Source: Bradyrhizobium liaoningense
GTDB taxonomy: Bacteria > Pseudomonadota > Alphaproteobacteria > Rhizobiales > Xanthobacteraceae
NCBI RefSeq assembly: GCF_018130955.1
Contig: NZ_JAFCJM010000035.1
Location: forward strand, 18,706-82,705
DNA: 64,000 nt
Reading direction: 5' to 3'
Shown: positions 8,444 through 17,024 of the stretch, one piece after another
How positions within the stretch are numbered: the stretch's first letter is position 1
Layout: the number at the start of each line of letters is the position of its first letter
Position numbers and translations under genes: made by a program
Notes under the pieces: model-generated
Seen by the model: only the letters and a program-made list of their open reading frames with translations
The model's database searches: none
Told to the model about the DNA's origin: nothing

Positions 8444-9874
8444 ATGGCTGTAGCAACTTACAGTTCCGACAATGTCGAGTCAGTCTCGTCAACACGCGGC
8501 GCCGTTCTCCAGCGGCCTTTTCAGGTCGTTGTCATCGCAACCGACTTCTTGCTGATCCTGCTTTGCTACGTTGTGGCTGCCGAATCATATCGTGCCATGG
8601 TCGCCTCTGCCGCGGACGGCGCGTCGATTGGAGCCGGATTGATTGTCGGCGTCGTGTTCGTGGCGATTGCCTACTTTCAAGGCGTCTACGCAACGCATCG
8701 GCTCCTGAGCCTTGTCTGGCAGCTGCGCAAGGCTGTCATCATCTGGCTGGCCTCGCTCACGATTCTTGCTGTGGCGGCGTTTCTGCTGAAATCGACGGAC
8801 AATTTGTCCCGCGGCACCGTCATCATGTTTGCCGCGATCGGCGGCGTAGGTCTGACCAGCCTGCGCGTTGCGTGGCAGTTCGCGCTCGGCACGAGCTTTG
8901 CGAGGGGACGATTGGTCGATCGCAAGGTCGCTCTGCTCAGCCTGAAGCCGCTCGATTTCACCTCGAACCGCTTCAAGGATCTGCGGCGCAACGGATTCGA
9001 CGTGGTGCGGCACTTCGTGCTTGGCGGCGATAGCGACGGAAGCCGGTTGGAGCGGGAGATTCGCGACGTCATCCGCCAGGCGCGTGCGGCCGACGTCGAC
9101 GAATATCTGTTGGCAGTCGATTGGAACGAGCTGCCGTTGGTGCAGAAGCTCGGGCAGCATTTGCGCGCCGTGCCGCAGCCGATCCGACTGCTGCCGGACA
9201 ATTCGATCGCCGATCTCGTATCGCGGCCGTTCCTGCCGGTCAGCGGGACGGTTGCGATCGAAATCCAGCGGCCTCCGCTCAGCGTGTTCGAGCGCTTGCA
9301 GAAGCGCTGCCTCGACGTCGGCGTGGCCATGTTCGCACTCGTCGTCCTGGCACCGCTCCTCGTGACGGTCGCCGTTCTGATCAAGCTGGATTCCGACGGC
9401 CCCATCATCTTTCGACAGTCGCGCCGCGGCTTCAACGGCAAGCCATTCGAGATCTGGAAGTTTCGCAGCATGACCGTCTGCGAGAACGGTCAGACGATCG
9501 CCCAGGCGACGAAGATGGACGCGCGGATTACGAAGCTCGGACGGTTCCTGCGAATGACGAGCATTGACGAGCTGCCCCAGCTCTGGAACGTGCTCCGGGG
9601 CGACATGTCCCTGGTCGGGCCGCGCCCGCATGCGCTGGCCCACGACAATTACTACGATGAGCTCATCAGCAATTATGTGTACCGCCATCACATGAAGCCG
9701 GGCCTGACCGGCTGGGCGCAGGTCAATGGTTTTCGTGGCGAAACGCCGACCATCGACCTCATGGAGAAGCGGGTTGAGTACGATGTCTGGTACGTCAGCA
9801 ACTGGAGCATTTGGCTCGATCTGAAGATCATGGTCCGGACGGCCGCCGCCGTCTTGTTCCAGGAAGCCTACTGA
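8444..9874 (+). CDS. Undecaprenyl-phosphate sugar-1-phosphate transferase (EPS initiation)
   Basis: The 476-residue polyprenyl-phosphate hexose-1-phosphate transferase is of the WcaJ/PssA/ExoY type. Four or five membrane helices (about 25-150) are followed by a soluble CoA-binding-like fold (about 160-270). A further membrane helix (FALVVLAPLLVTVAVLI) leads to the catalytic bacterial sugar transferase domain, with FRQSRRGFNGKPFEIWKFRS, DELPQLWNVLRGDMSLVGP and KPGLTGWAQVNGFRGET. It transfers sugar-1-phosphate (probably glucose or galactose) from UDP-sugar to the lipid carrier on the inner membrane, the first step of the EPS repeat unit. It stands alone on the plus strand at the edge of the cluster. 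Sugar specificity is not readable from sequence. Confidence 0.93.
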   Translation: MAVATYSSDNVESVSSTRGAVLQRPFQVVVIATDFLLILLCYVVAAESYRAMVASAADGASIGAGLIVGVVFVAIAYFQGVYATHRLLSLVWQLRKAVIIWLASLTILAVAAFLLKSTDNLSRGTVIMFAAIGGVGLTSLRVAWQFALGTSFARGRLVDRKVALLSLKPLDFTSNRFKDLRRNGFDVVRHFVLGGDSDGSRLEREIRDVIRQARAADVDEYLLAVDWNELPLVQKLGQHLRAVPQPIRLLPDNSIADLVSRPFLPVSGTVAIEIQRPPLSVFERLQKRCLDVGVAMFALVVLAPLLVTVAVLIKLDSDGPIIFRQSRRGFNGKPFEIWKFRSMTVCENGQTIAQATKMDARITKLGRFLRMTSIDELPQLWNVLRGDMSLVGPRPHALAHDNYYDELISNYVYRHHMKPGLTGWAQVNGFRGETPTIDLMEKRVEYDVWYVSNWSIWLDLKIMVRTAAAVLFQEAY

Positions 9875-9912
9875 GGATAGACGCGAGGAGTTCGGACCAT
9901 CGCGCTCCCTAA

Positions 9913-10062
9913 AGCATGATCCGGACCCCGCAGGGCCGCGTTGGCGCAAAGTGAGCAGCGGCGTTCCCTCGCGATAAACGCGGAACGCGTTTGTGCGGAG
10001 ATCGTGCTCAAATAAGGAGCTAAAGTGCGATGCCGATTCGACCTAAAGCCATCGCGCTTTAG
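9913..10062. repeat. RIME-like intergenic repeat, copy 1
   Basis: This is a mosaic element with landmarks AGCATGATCCGGA, TCCCTCGCGATAAACGCGG, GAGATCGTGCTCAAA and ATCGCGCTTTAG. The same landmarks in the same order occur at 13117-13245. Elements of this kind are widespread in Bradyrhizobium and relatives and fold into hairpins. The right end supplies the stop codon of the minus-strand gene at 10059-10370. The family name is from memory of rhizobial repeats. Confidence 0.8.
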
Positions 10063-10370
10063 CGATCCGCGCGGTCCCCAGCTCGATTCCCACCCTGCAT
10101 CTTCTTGAAGAAACCGACGATCGCGTCGCGCAGCGCCAGCAGCGGGGGGACCAGCACAAAGAAGGTCCCCATCGCAACCGACATCACGACGTGACGCAGC
10201 GAGAGCGGCTCGTCCTGATCAGGATCTGAGGTCGAGTTCCGATCGATCGGAGCTGGCGCAAGAGTTGCGGGCGGGCTCGGCCGCCGCGGCTTGCGCGGGG
10301 GAACCATGATCAGGACGAACAGAATGTTGAGCAGCACCCACGCGCTCAAGACAATGAGCACAGTCACCAT
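10059..10370 (-). CDS. Small two-helix membrane protein
   Basis: The 103-residue product has an N-terminal membrane helix (VTVLIVLSAWVLLNILFVLI), a basic proline-rich linker (PPRKPRRPSPPATLAPAP) and a second helix (MSVAMGTFFVLVPPLLAL) before a charged tail. The composition is protein-like and the minus-strand orientation agrees with the following co-polymerase gene. It could be an accessory membrane protein of the EPS machinery, but nothing in the sequence proves this. Its stop codon lies inside the RIME-like repeat. Confidence 0.6.
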   Translation of the reverse strand: MVTVLIVLSAWVLLNILFVLIMVPPRKPRRPSPPATLAPAPIDRNSTSDPDQDEPLSLRHVVMSVAMGTFFVLVPPLLALRDAIVGFFKKMQGGNRAGDRADR

Positions 10371-10834
10371 TCGAACCTACCAAAAAGCCAACAAATATAA
10401 GGTCAAGTTAGCTCCCGGGAACCCAGAAAGAAAGGGTGCACAGAACCTCGGCAGCGGCGATTATCCGTGAGGCGGCAGCTTATTCCGCCTATTCCCGACC
10501 AATGGGCAATTGCAACAAAAGTTTATGTCGCGACAGCCCGTGGTCCACGACCGTGGTGGTTCGCTACGGCAAGGGTCGCAGTTTGTGGATTCCGGACGAC
10601 TACGGTGTTCGGGGAGGACGTGCGCGCTCGACTGCTTGCGGCCTGGCGCGCCCTTGAGCGCCGAATGATCGGCTGTGCGGCACCAATGCGTCGACGACCA
10701 GGCATGTCGACTTGCAGGGCAGGATGTCGAGGACCTGACCATGTCCGGACTCATGCGGACGCGCCACGACCGCGGCGCCGAGGGCTCGGTCGACCGCGGC
10801 GACACGGACCGTTGTCGGTCGCTTTTCGCTCCGC
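10371..10834. other. Intergenic, no gene seen
   Basis: The 464 bases between two minus-strand genes contain only short overlapping frames with unlikely composition. A CCCGGGAACCC stretch near 10414 is notable but cannot be assigned. A terminator for the co-polymerase gene would be expected near 10800, and I do not see a clear T-tailed hairpin. Confidence 0.4.
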
Positions 10835-13084
10835 TTACGTGTGTTCGACGTAATAGCTGTTGTGGTGCTTGCCCTTATACGCCTCGATGCGCTTGAGCAT
10901 CTTGGGGTCGGCGCGGTTGAGCACGGCGCCGATCAGCTTCTTCTGCAGAACTTCCGAGCCGGACACCGATTCCTGAATCGCGCTTCGCGTCGTGCTGCCC
11001 CATTCGATCACATAGACCATGGCGTCGATCAGGAAGCTCACTGCTTTGGAGTCCGCGACCGGCATTACCGGAGCGAGATCGATCACGATGTAGTCGTAGT
11101 CCTCCCGCACCATTGCGAGCAGGTCCGAGAGCGCTTTGGAGGCCATCACGTCGGCAGAGTTGACCATGCGCGAGGCGACGACGGACGGCAGGAAGTCGAG
11201 CCCTGTCTCCTTGCTGCGCTGGATGTGATATCCGAACGAGCTCGGGTCGGTCAGCGCCTCGATCAGGCCGGTCTTGGCGTTAGGTGCGAGCTCCCGGGTC
11301 AGCGAGCGCGTATGCAGGTCGCCGTCGATCAACAGCGTGCGGTGGCCGGTCAGCGCGGTCAAGTGTCCGAAATTGGCGGCCACCGTCGTCTTGCCTTCCT
11401 TCGGCAAGGACGAGACGATGCCGATCACCTTGATCTCGCGATTGAGCCGCGCGACGTCGATCGATACCTTGATGTTGCGCAAGGTTTCAGCGAAGCGCGA
11501 AAACGGGTGGTCGACCACATAGCGGGAGACCGCCCGGTTGGCGTTTCCGGTATCTCGACCTGCGAGCGGCACCAATGCGCGCGCCTTCTGTGTCTGGTGT
11601 ACCGAGCGGACGTCCGGAAGGATGCCGAGACACTTTACGCCGAGTTCCTCCTCGACCTCGCCCGGGGTACGCAGGACGTCGCTCAACAGTTCGCGCGCAA
11701 ACGCGGCGCCAAAGCCGAGACAGAGCCCGCCCACCAGGCCGCCCACCAGCGCCAGCATCGTTTTCGGCGAGCTCTTGCGATCAGGCTTCGTGGCGGTGCT
11801 GATGAGGCGCGCCTCGCTCAGAGGGAAGCTCTGATTTTGGGTCGCGCTCTGGAGCTTCTCCAGGAAGTTGTTGTAGAGATTCCGATAGGTATCGGCCGCG
11901 CTCTCGAGATCGCGCAGCTTGACTTCGGCTTGCCCGGTATGGCCGGCCTGAGCAACGAGCTCCTTCACGTTCTTCTCGAGGGAGGCCTCTCGGCTCTTGG
12001 CGATCTCATAATCGCTGCGATAGGCGTCGGCGATGCGGCGAACCTCGTCGGCGATGTTCTTGCGCAGTTCCTCCATCTTGTTGGCCAGGTTCACGGCCGC
12101 CAGATGGGTCTTGCCGTAACGCTTCGACCAATCGGAATACTGCGCCTGCAAATCAAGGTACTGGGCGCGCAGGCGGGTGATGACCGTGTTGTTGAGCGCG
12201 TCCGTCACCGTTGGCTGGGCAAGGTCCTGATCGGAGATCCCGTCGATCCGGTCGAGCCGCGCCTTCGCTTCGGCCGTTGCCGCGCGGGCCTGGACGAGCT
12301 GTGTGTTGAGGTCGGAGAGCTGTTGCTCGGACATTAAGCCGCGACTGGTTCCAACGATGTTGTGCTCGGCCTTGAAGGTTTGCACCGCCCGGTCGCTGGC
12401 GGAGGCCTGCTCGCTGAGCTCGGCGCTGCGTTGCTGGAGCCATTCGGTCGCGCGTTTGGTCGACTGGTATTTTGCCTCCAGCGCGCCCACAATATAGGCA
12501 TCCGCGATGGCATTGGCGACCTTCATCGCCTTGTCCGGGCTCTCCGAACGATAGCTAAGCGAAAGCACGTACGTGGTCAGCACGCGCTCGACCCGGAGGT
12601 TCTTCTGCACACGTTCGACCACGGCGTGCTCGATGCGTTCCTGCGATGCCGGCTCACCGGAGCCGAACAGCGACATGATCCTGCCGATCGCCACCGCGAC
12701 GGCTCCGGCATTGGATCCGGTGAATTCGGGATCCTGCGTCAGCTTAAGGCGCCGAACGACCGACAGGATGAGGTCGTCCGAATTGATCACCTCGACCTGG
12801 CTGTCGACATAGCCGGTATCAATGAGTGCGCTGTTGGTGCCGCTGTCCTTGTCCAGCACCTGCGTCTGGCGGGTGTCCATCATGATGCGGGCATTTGCCG
12901 TATACATCGGCTTAGCCAGCGCCAGATAGATCAGCACGAGCATCAAGGCGCCGCAGACGGCCGCGACGATCAGAGGCCACTGCCGGCGCAGCACATCGGC
13001 CACGCGATCGAAGCTCAGGACGGCTCCACCAAATTCGATTCCGAACCGGTGGGCGGAATGGAATTGTTCCCGGGGTTGATACAT
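10835..13084 (-). CDS. Polysaccharide co-polymerase with BY-kinase domain (Wzz/ExoP/GumC type)
   Basis: The 749-residue product begins MYQPREQFHS. A Wzz domain starts with a membrane helix at about 38-58 (PLIVAAVCGALMLVLIYLAL), followed by a long periplasmic coiled-coil region and a second helix (LALVGGLVGGLCLGFGAAFA, about 455-475). The cytoplasmic bacterial tyrosine kinase domain has Walker A SSLPKEGKTT (about 558-567), Walker A' LLIDGD (about 584-589) and Walker B YIVIDLAP (about 665-672). It ends with a short tail holding YY, far poorer in tyrosine than classic Tyr clusters. Such proteins set EPS chain length and couple phosphorylation to polymerisation. The frame stays open upstream through a RIME-like repeat, but homology begins at this ATG. 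Confidence 0.92.
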   Translation of the reverse strand: MYQPREQFHSAHRFGIEFGGAVLSFDRVADVLRRQWPLIVAAVCGALMLVLIYLALAKPMYTANARIMMDTRQTQVLDKDSGTNSALIDTGYVDSQVEVINSDDLILSVVRRLKLTQDPEFTGSNAGAVAVAIGRIMSLFGSGEPASQERIEHAVVERVQKNLRVERVLTTYVLSLSYRSESPDKAMKVANAIADAYIVGALEAKYQSTKRATEWLQQRSAELSEQASASDRAVQTFKAEHNIVGTSRGLMSEQQLSDLNTQLVQARAATAEAKARLDRIDGISDQDLAQPTVTDALNNTVITRLRAQYLDLQAQYSDWSKRYGKTHLAAVNLANKMEELRKNIADEVRRIADAYRSDYEIAKSREASLEKNVKELVAQAGHTGQAEVKLRDLESAADTYRNLYNNFLEKLQSATQNQSFPLSEARLISTATKPDRKSSPKTMLALVGGLVGGLCLGFGAAFARELLSDVLRTPGEVEEELGVKCLGILPDVRSVHQTQKARALVPLAGRDTGNANRAVSRYVVDHPFSRFAETLRNIKVSIDVARLNREIKVIGIVSSLPKEGKTTVAANFGHLTALTGHRTLLIDGDLHTRSLTRELAPNAKTGLIEALTDPSSFGYHIQRSKETGLDFLPSVVASRMVNSADVMASKALSDLLAMVREDYDYIVIDLAPVMPVADSKAVSFLIDAMVYVIEWGSTTRSAIQESVSGSEVLQKKLIGAVLNRADPKMLKRIEAYKGKHHNSYYVEHT

Positions 13085-13116
13085 TTGGAAATTCACTGCC
13101 TTGGCGATGATGACTG

Positions 13117-13245
13117 GAGCATGATCCGGAGAAGCGCGAAGCGGCTCTCCCTCGCGACAAACGCGGAACGCGTTTGCGCGGAGATCATGCTCAAACAGAG
13201 AGCCAAAGCGCGATGATGATTCGACCTGAATCCATCGCGCTTCAG
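13117..13245. repeat. RIME-like intergenic repeat, copy 2
   Basis: It shares all landmarks with the copy at 9913-10062: GAGCATGATCCGGA, CTCCCTCGCGACAAACGCGG, GAGATCATGCTCAAA and ATCGCGCTTCAG. It fills the gap between the co-polymerase gene and the exported-protein gene and overlaps the stop codon of the latter, as copy 1 does with its neighbour. Confidence 0.8.
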
Positions 13246-13820
13246 CGTGGGATAGGAAGGGGCTTGAACGGGTTAGCCAGTTTCGTCTTCCATTCTCCCT
13301 CGATGAGATCGCCGCCGCGACCGGGTTTCTTGGTGTTCTTGTCCCGTGTTGCAAGTTGCGCGCCGGTGCCGTCCTCTCCAGCCGCCGAATAACCAGCCTG
13401 CACCGCGAGATCGCCCACCCGTTGGGTGAACTCCTTGATCTTGCGCGCCGCGTCAGGCTTGGTCGCGGTGCACCGCGCTTCGGCGAGACGAAGCGCGCCG
13501 CCGATCGCGGACCGGTCCGACGAGGTCGACTCGGTGATCAGTGTCTGCACGGACGGCAGGATCGCGGGATTGGTGGCGATGTAGGAGGCAAGCTGAAATT
13601 TCAGCTTCTCCTTGTCGTTACGCAGCCTCTCGAGCAGAGAGGACGGCGATTTGACGAACGTATCGAGGTCAACCTGGCGCGCACGATCGGAGGATTCAAC
13701 GCATTGCGCATGGCATGGCTGGACGAAAAGGACGGCCAGCACCGAACCGATCAAGACGACCGATCGCAGTCGCAGCTGTCCGTCGACTGCCGCCTGACGG
13801 ATTCCGAATGTTCTTCTCAT
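13242..13820 (-). CDS. Exported protein of unknown function in the EPS locus
   Basis: The 192-residue product starts MRRTFGIRQAAVDGQLRLRS with a signal peptide core VVLIGSVLAVLFV and likely cleavage after CHAQ. A strong AAGGAGAAGG ribosome binding site sits immediately before the ATG. The mature protein is mostly helical, with two cysteines (CVESSD and EARCTATKP) and a basic C-terminus. It precedes the Wzz/BY-kinase gene on the same strand, separated only by a RIME-like repeat, so the two may be co-transcribed. It lacks the polysaccharide-export (Wza) signature. A periplasmic accessory role is an inference from position. Confidence 0.75.
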   Translation of the reverse strand: MRRTFGIRQAAVDGQLRLRSVVLIGSVLAVLFVQPCHAQCVESSDRARQVDLDTFVKSPSSLLERLRNDKEKLKFQLASYIATNPAILPSVQTLITESTSSDRSAIGGALRLAEARCTATKPDAARKIKEFTQRVGDLAVQAGYSAAGEDGTGAQLATRDKNTKKPGRGGDLIEGEWKTKLANPFKPLPIPR

Positions 13821-14426
13821 TCCTTCTCCTTCGTCGGCTCCATGCAAACGACGGCAATGAGGGTGACGAACAACTGTGTCAATTTTTGTGCGATGCAGCA
13901 GCTTCACGTGCACAAACGACGGAGTTCCATCTCAAGAGGTGTCGTGCGATTCGCGCGCGTGCTCGTGCTCGACCGTTGTGCAGATGTCGCCTGCGTGTGC
14001 AGGAGGCGACGAGTCGATGCACACGATCGTTGCAGCGGAAGCGTCACGCAAACCCTCCTCAACAACTCTGCTGCGCAGTTGTTCCAACATGTCGCGCATG
14101 ATTCAGAAAAATGGCAGAGCTGTGAATCTTTTCGCAACAACGTCGGATTTTGCGCAAACTTTGCGCGCAAAACATCGCGACCATCTCAGGAGCAGTCGAG
14201 GTCTGCGCGCTAGGCGCGCGGCAATTGAAGCGCGATTGGCTTCGAGCTCGAGCTGCTTTTCCCGTCACGATACGCAAGCTTGGCGCAAATATGTTCGAAC
14301 AGACCACGAGCGATGAAATTGCCGCTGGCCGTCATGCAGTGACGAGAGCGCTGCGCGGTGCGCAGATTGAAAGAGGAATCGAAGTAAGACACACTGCTGC
14401 AGTGCAATATCGATAGGAATGTTGAA
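13821..14426. promoter_or_regulatory. Divergent regulatory region in the EPS locus
   Basis: These 606 bases separate the minus-strand export gene from the plus-strand acyltransferase-polymerase operon and hold no credible gene. An 8-bp inverted repeat TTTTGCGC (14148-14155) / GCGCAAAA (14165-14172) with a 9-base spacer is a candidate operator. TGCAC-rich palindromic fragments occur at about 13890-13915. Assignments are tentative. Confidence 0.4.
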
Positions 14427-15638
14427 GTGACGGAGTTGGTTCACCGTGAGAAAGCTCATGTCCTTCCGCTCGACAGTATCCGGGGAATAGCGGCGACGTC
14501 GGTGGTGATTCACCACCTGCTCCTGATGCCGACATTTCTCGCGGCGTTTCCGCACAACGCGTGGATCAACTGGTCGTTTTTCAGAAGCGCCTGGCTTCTG
14601 GTCGACCTCTTCTTCGTGCTCAGTGGCATCGTGATGACGCTGAGCTACGTCAATGGCGAGTTCGGTCGCTTCTCGGTGCGTGAATTCATGGTGCGGCGGC
14701 TTGCGCGCGTCTATCCGCTGCACATCGTCATGCTGCTCGCAAGTCTGCTGTTTCGCCTGCTGCGGATCGGCCTGGTCATGGCCGGGGTCGTGGCGGCGGT
14801 GCCGGCGGCGTTCGAGGTGAACAACGGCTACTCGTTCGTGCTCAACATGTTTCTGCTGCACTCGATGGGATTCATCGATTATCTGAGCTGGAACGCGCCG
14901 AGCTGGAGCATCAGCGTCGAGTTCTACACCTACCTGGTATTCGGCCTGGTGGTCCTGCTCGCCCAGCGGCTGAGCTCGCTCTTGTGTCTTTATATATGTG
15001 CCGGGCTGATTGCGGCCGGCAGCCTGCTCGTCATCATCTTCGTGCTCGGCAAGCAGAGCCTCGGGCTTCAGACCGACTTCGGCATCCTGCGCTGCTTCGC
15101 GAGCTTTTTTGTCGGCGTCGTGACGGTCCGCCTGGTCCAGCGCGTGCCGCGGGGAATCGCGCCGGCATCGCAAGGCGCGATCCAGCTTGCGGCCATGGTT
15201 GCGAGTATTGTGCTTGTGTCGGCCGTCGAGGCCTACCCGGCGGCGAGTTTCCTCGCGCCATTGACCTTTGCGATCTTCCTGGGAAGCCTGCTGGCGTTTC
15301 CCGATGCGATGCTGGTGCCGCGGATGCTGGTCGCAAGGCCGCTGGTCTGGGTCGGGCGGAGATCCTATTCCGTCTACATGGTTCACGCGCTCGTGGTGCT
15401 CTTTGCCGAATACTTCGTGCGCGCGCTCGGTGCTCGGCCCATCGGTGCGCTCGATTCGATCTGTGCCGGGCTGCCTGCCACCATCAATCTGGTCCTCTCG
15501 CTCGCGGCGGTATTCGTCGTCTCGCATTTCACCTACCTCTACGTGGAAATTCCCGGCGGCAAGCTGTTCCGGAATCTGCTTCGGACCCGGCCGGATTTTT
15601 CCTCCGTGCCGGCGCCCTCGGCGCGGCCGTCGAACTGA
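14427..15638 (+). CDS. Acyltransferase-3 family membrane protein (EPS acyl decoration)
   Basis: The 403-residue OafA/ExoZ-like integral membrane acyltransferase has the family hallmark DSIRGIAATSVVIHH at residues 16-30, giving the conserved Arg and His. About ten membrane helices follow, including LDFFVLSG-type motif LVDLFFVLSGIVMTLS and the SWSISVEFYTYL motif. Such proteins transfer acetyl or other acyl groups to EPS sugars on the membrane. The start is a GTG with AGGA about 9 bases upstream. It is the first gene of a plus-strand operon of four (14427-19228). Confidence 0.88.
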   Translation: MTELVHREKAHVLPLDSIRGIAATSVVIHHLLLMPTFLAAFPHNAWINWSFFRSAWLLVDLFFVLSGIVMTLSYVNGEFGRFSVREFMVRRLARVYPLHIVMLLASLLFRLLRIGLVMAGVVAAVPAAFEVNNGYSFVLNMFLLHSMGFIDYLSWNAPSWSISVEFYTYLVFGLVVLLAQRLSSLLCLYICAGLIAAGSLLVIIFVLGKQSLGLQTDFGILRCFASFFVGVVTVRLVQRVPRGIAPASQGAIQLAAMVASIVLVSAVEAYPAASFLAPLTFAIFLGSLLAFPDAMLVPRMLVARPLVWVGRRSYSVYMVHALVVLFAEYFVRALGARPIGALDSICAGLPATINLVLSLAAVFVVSHFTYLYVEIPGGKLFRNLLRTRPDFSSVPAPSARPSN

Positions 15639-15645
15639 GGCGGAT

Positions 15646-16995
15646 ATGAGCGCCTTCGTCATCCAGCGCCCCCGGGTCACACCGATCAGCCTCAACATCG
15701 AGGCGATCGCGCTCGGAACCTATCTGGTCCGCGACGCCTTCGGCGGGGTGATGCGGTACTACACCAGCATCCTGCACATGGACGCGTTGTGGTACGTTCC
15801 CGACGGCATCGCGATGCTGTGCCTCGTCCAGTTCGTCGTCCATTGCATTGTCCGCAATCGCAGCATCCTGGCGCTCCTGGTGCTGGTGCAGGTCATGCTG
15901 TCCCTGGTGCTGAGCTACATCATGCTCGGCACCGGCAACGCCGCGATCTCGTCGTTCAAGATGATGCTGCCGATCTTCGTCGGCTTCTGCTTTTGCGATT
16001 CGAGCCTCGGCTCCTACAAGAAGCTGCTCTCGGTCGTCGCCGTGACGTTCTATCTGTCGGTGATCGGCGTCGTGCTGACCAAGTTCTTCCTCATGCCGTG
16101 GGTCGGGTTCAAATACGAGTCATTCGGCGCGGTGCGCGAGGCGGGGCGACTCTGGTGGGCCTATGGCGGGGACGACCAGCGCCTGATGGGCTTCGCGGCC
16201 GACAACACTATGGCCGCCTTCTTCATCCTGGCGTCGTTCGCCATCACGTCGATTCGCAAGAGTACGACCTGGTGCCTCGTGTTCGGCGGCGTCGCGATCT
16301 ACGCCATTCGGCTGACCACCAGCAAGACGACCATGATCGTCCTGGTGCTCTATCTGCTGCTTCTGCTCTTCGTGCGCATGCTGCCGGAGAAGTCCCGCTT
16401 TCCCGCCATTCGCGGTATCGCGCTGTGGTCGTTCGCCGCGATCCTGCTTCCGTTCTTCATGATCGTGCTCGCGTCCGGCACCGCCGCGGTACCGCACTCC
16501 ACCATGTTCAGCATTCTCGATCGCATCAACAATAGCTGGCAGCTGCCCTTCGTCTATATGAGCCAGCTGATGCCGATCGGCCTAGTCACCGGCTGCGGCG
16601 CGGGATGTTTCAACTATCCGCAGAAATTGTTTTCGCCGCTCGCCGCCTATTGGGTGCCGGTCGATAATTTCTACATTGGCACGTACCTGATGTTCGGCCT
16701 GCCGTTCGTCGCATTCATGGTGATGGTGTTTCGCGCCACCTTTGCCGCGACCGACGTCTACAAGCTCACCCTGATCTTCGTCGTCAATCTCTTCACGATT
16801 ACGGTCCTGAACTACGGCCCGGCATCGGGCCTGCTGATCATCGCATTGAGCTTCAGCGAAGTGTTCTCCAAGCGCTTGTTGGCCAGGGACAAGACGATAG
16901 ACATTGTCGCGGCAAGCCGGCCGCGCCCGCTCCACGCGGTTCGGGTCGAGGGCGGACTGAGAAATCTCAGCGGCGACATGCCGAGGCCGGCATAG
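15646..16995 (+). CDS. Wzy-like EPS polymerase / O-antigen ligase-type membrane protein
   Basis: The 449-residue polytopic membrane protein (about 10-12 helices) begins MSAFVIQRPRVTPISLN, with GAGG about 6 bases before the ATG and the start 7 bases after the previous stop. A large periplasmic loop near the middle-to-end (VTGCGAGCFNYPQKLFSPLA, then VDNFYIGTYLMFG) resembles the O-antigen ligase/polymerase fold. In this position it is the best candidate for the polymerase that joins flipped repeat units. No other polymerase-like gene is seen in the window. Sequence conservation in Wzy proteins is low, so this rests on topology and context. Confidence 0.72.
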   Translation: MSAFVIQRPRVTPISLNIEAIALGTYLVRDAFGGVMRYYTSILHMDALWYVPDGIAMLCLVQFVVHCIVRNRSILALLVLVQVMLSLVLSYIMLGTGNAAISSFKMMLPIFVGFCFCDSSLGSYKKLLSVVAVTFYLSVIGVVLTKFFLMPWVGFKYESFGAVREAGRLWWAYGGDDQRLMGFAADNTMAAFFILASFAITSIRKSTTWCLVFGGVAIYAIRLTTSKTTMIVLVLYLLLLLFVRMLPEKSRFPAIRGIALWSFAAILLPFFMIVLASGTAAVPHSTMFSILDRINNSWQLPFVYMSQLMPIGLVTGCGAGCFNYPQKLFSPLAAYWVPVDNFYIGTYLMFGLPFVAFMVMVFRATFAATDVYKLTLIFVVNLFTITVLNYGPASGLLIIALSFSEVFSKRLLARDKTIDIVAASRPRPLHAVRVEGGLRNLSGDMPRPA

Positions 16996-17024
16996 TCGGC
17001 TCGCAATGGAAAAGAAGGCGCGGA

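Noticed and set aside
10841..12337. 498-residue plus-strand frame opposite the co-polymerase gene
   Set aside because: The minus strand encodes clear Wzz and BY-kinase motifs; the plus frame is a GC-driven shadow.
14265..15698. 477-residue minus-strand frame opposite the first acyltransferase
   Set aside because: Highly charged Arg/His/Asp-rich shadow; the plus strand shows the acyltransferase-3 hallmark and membrane helices.
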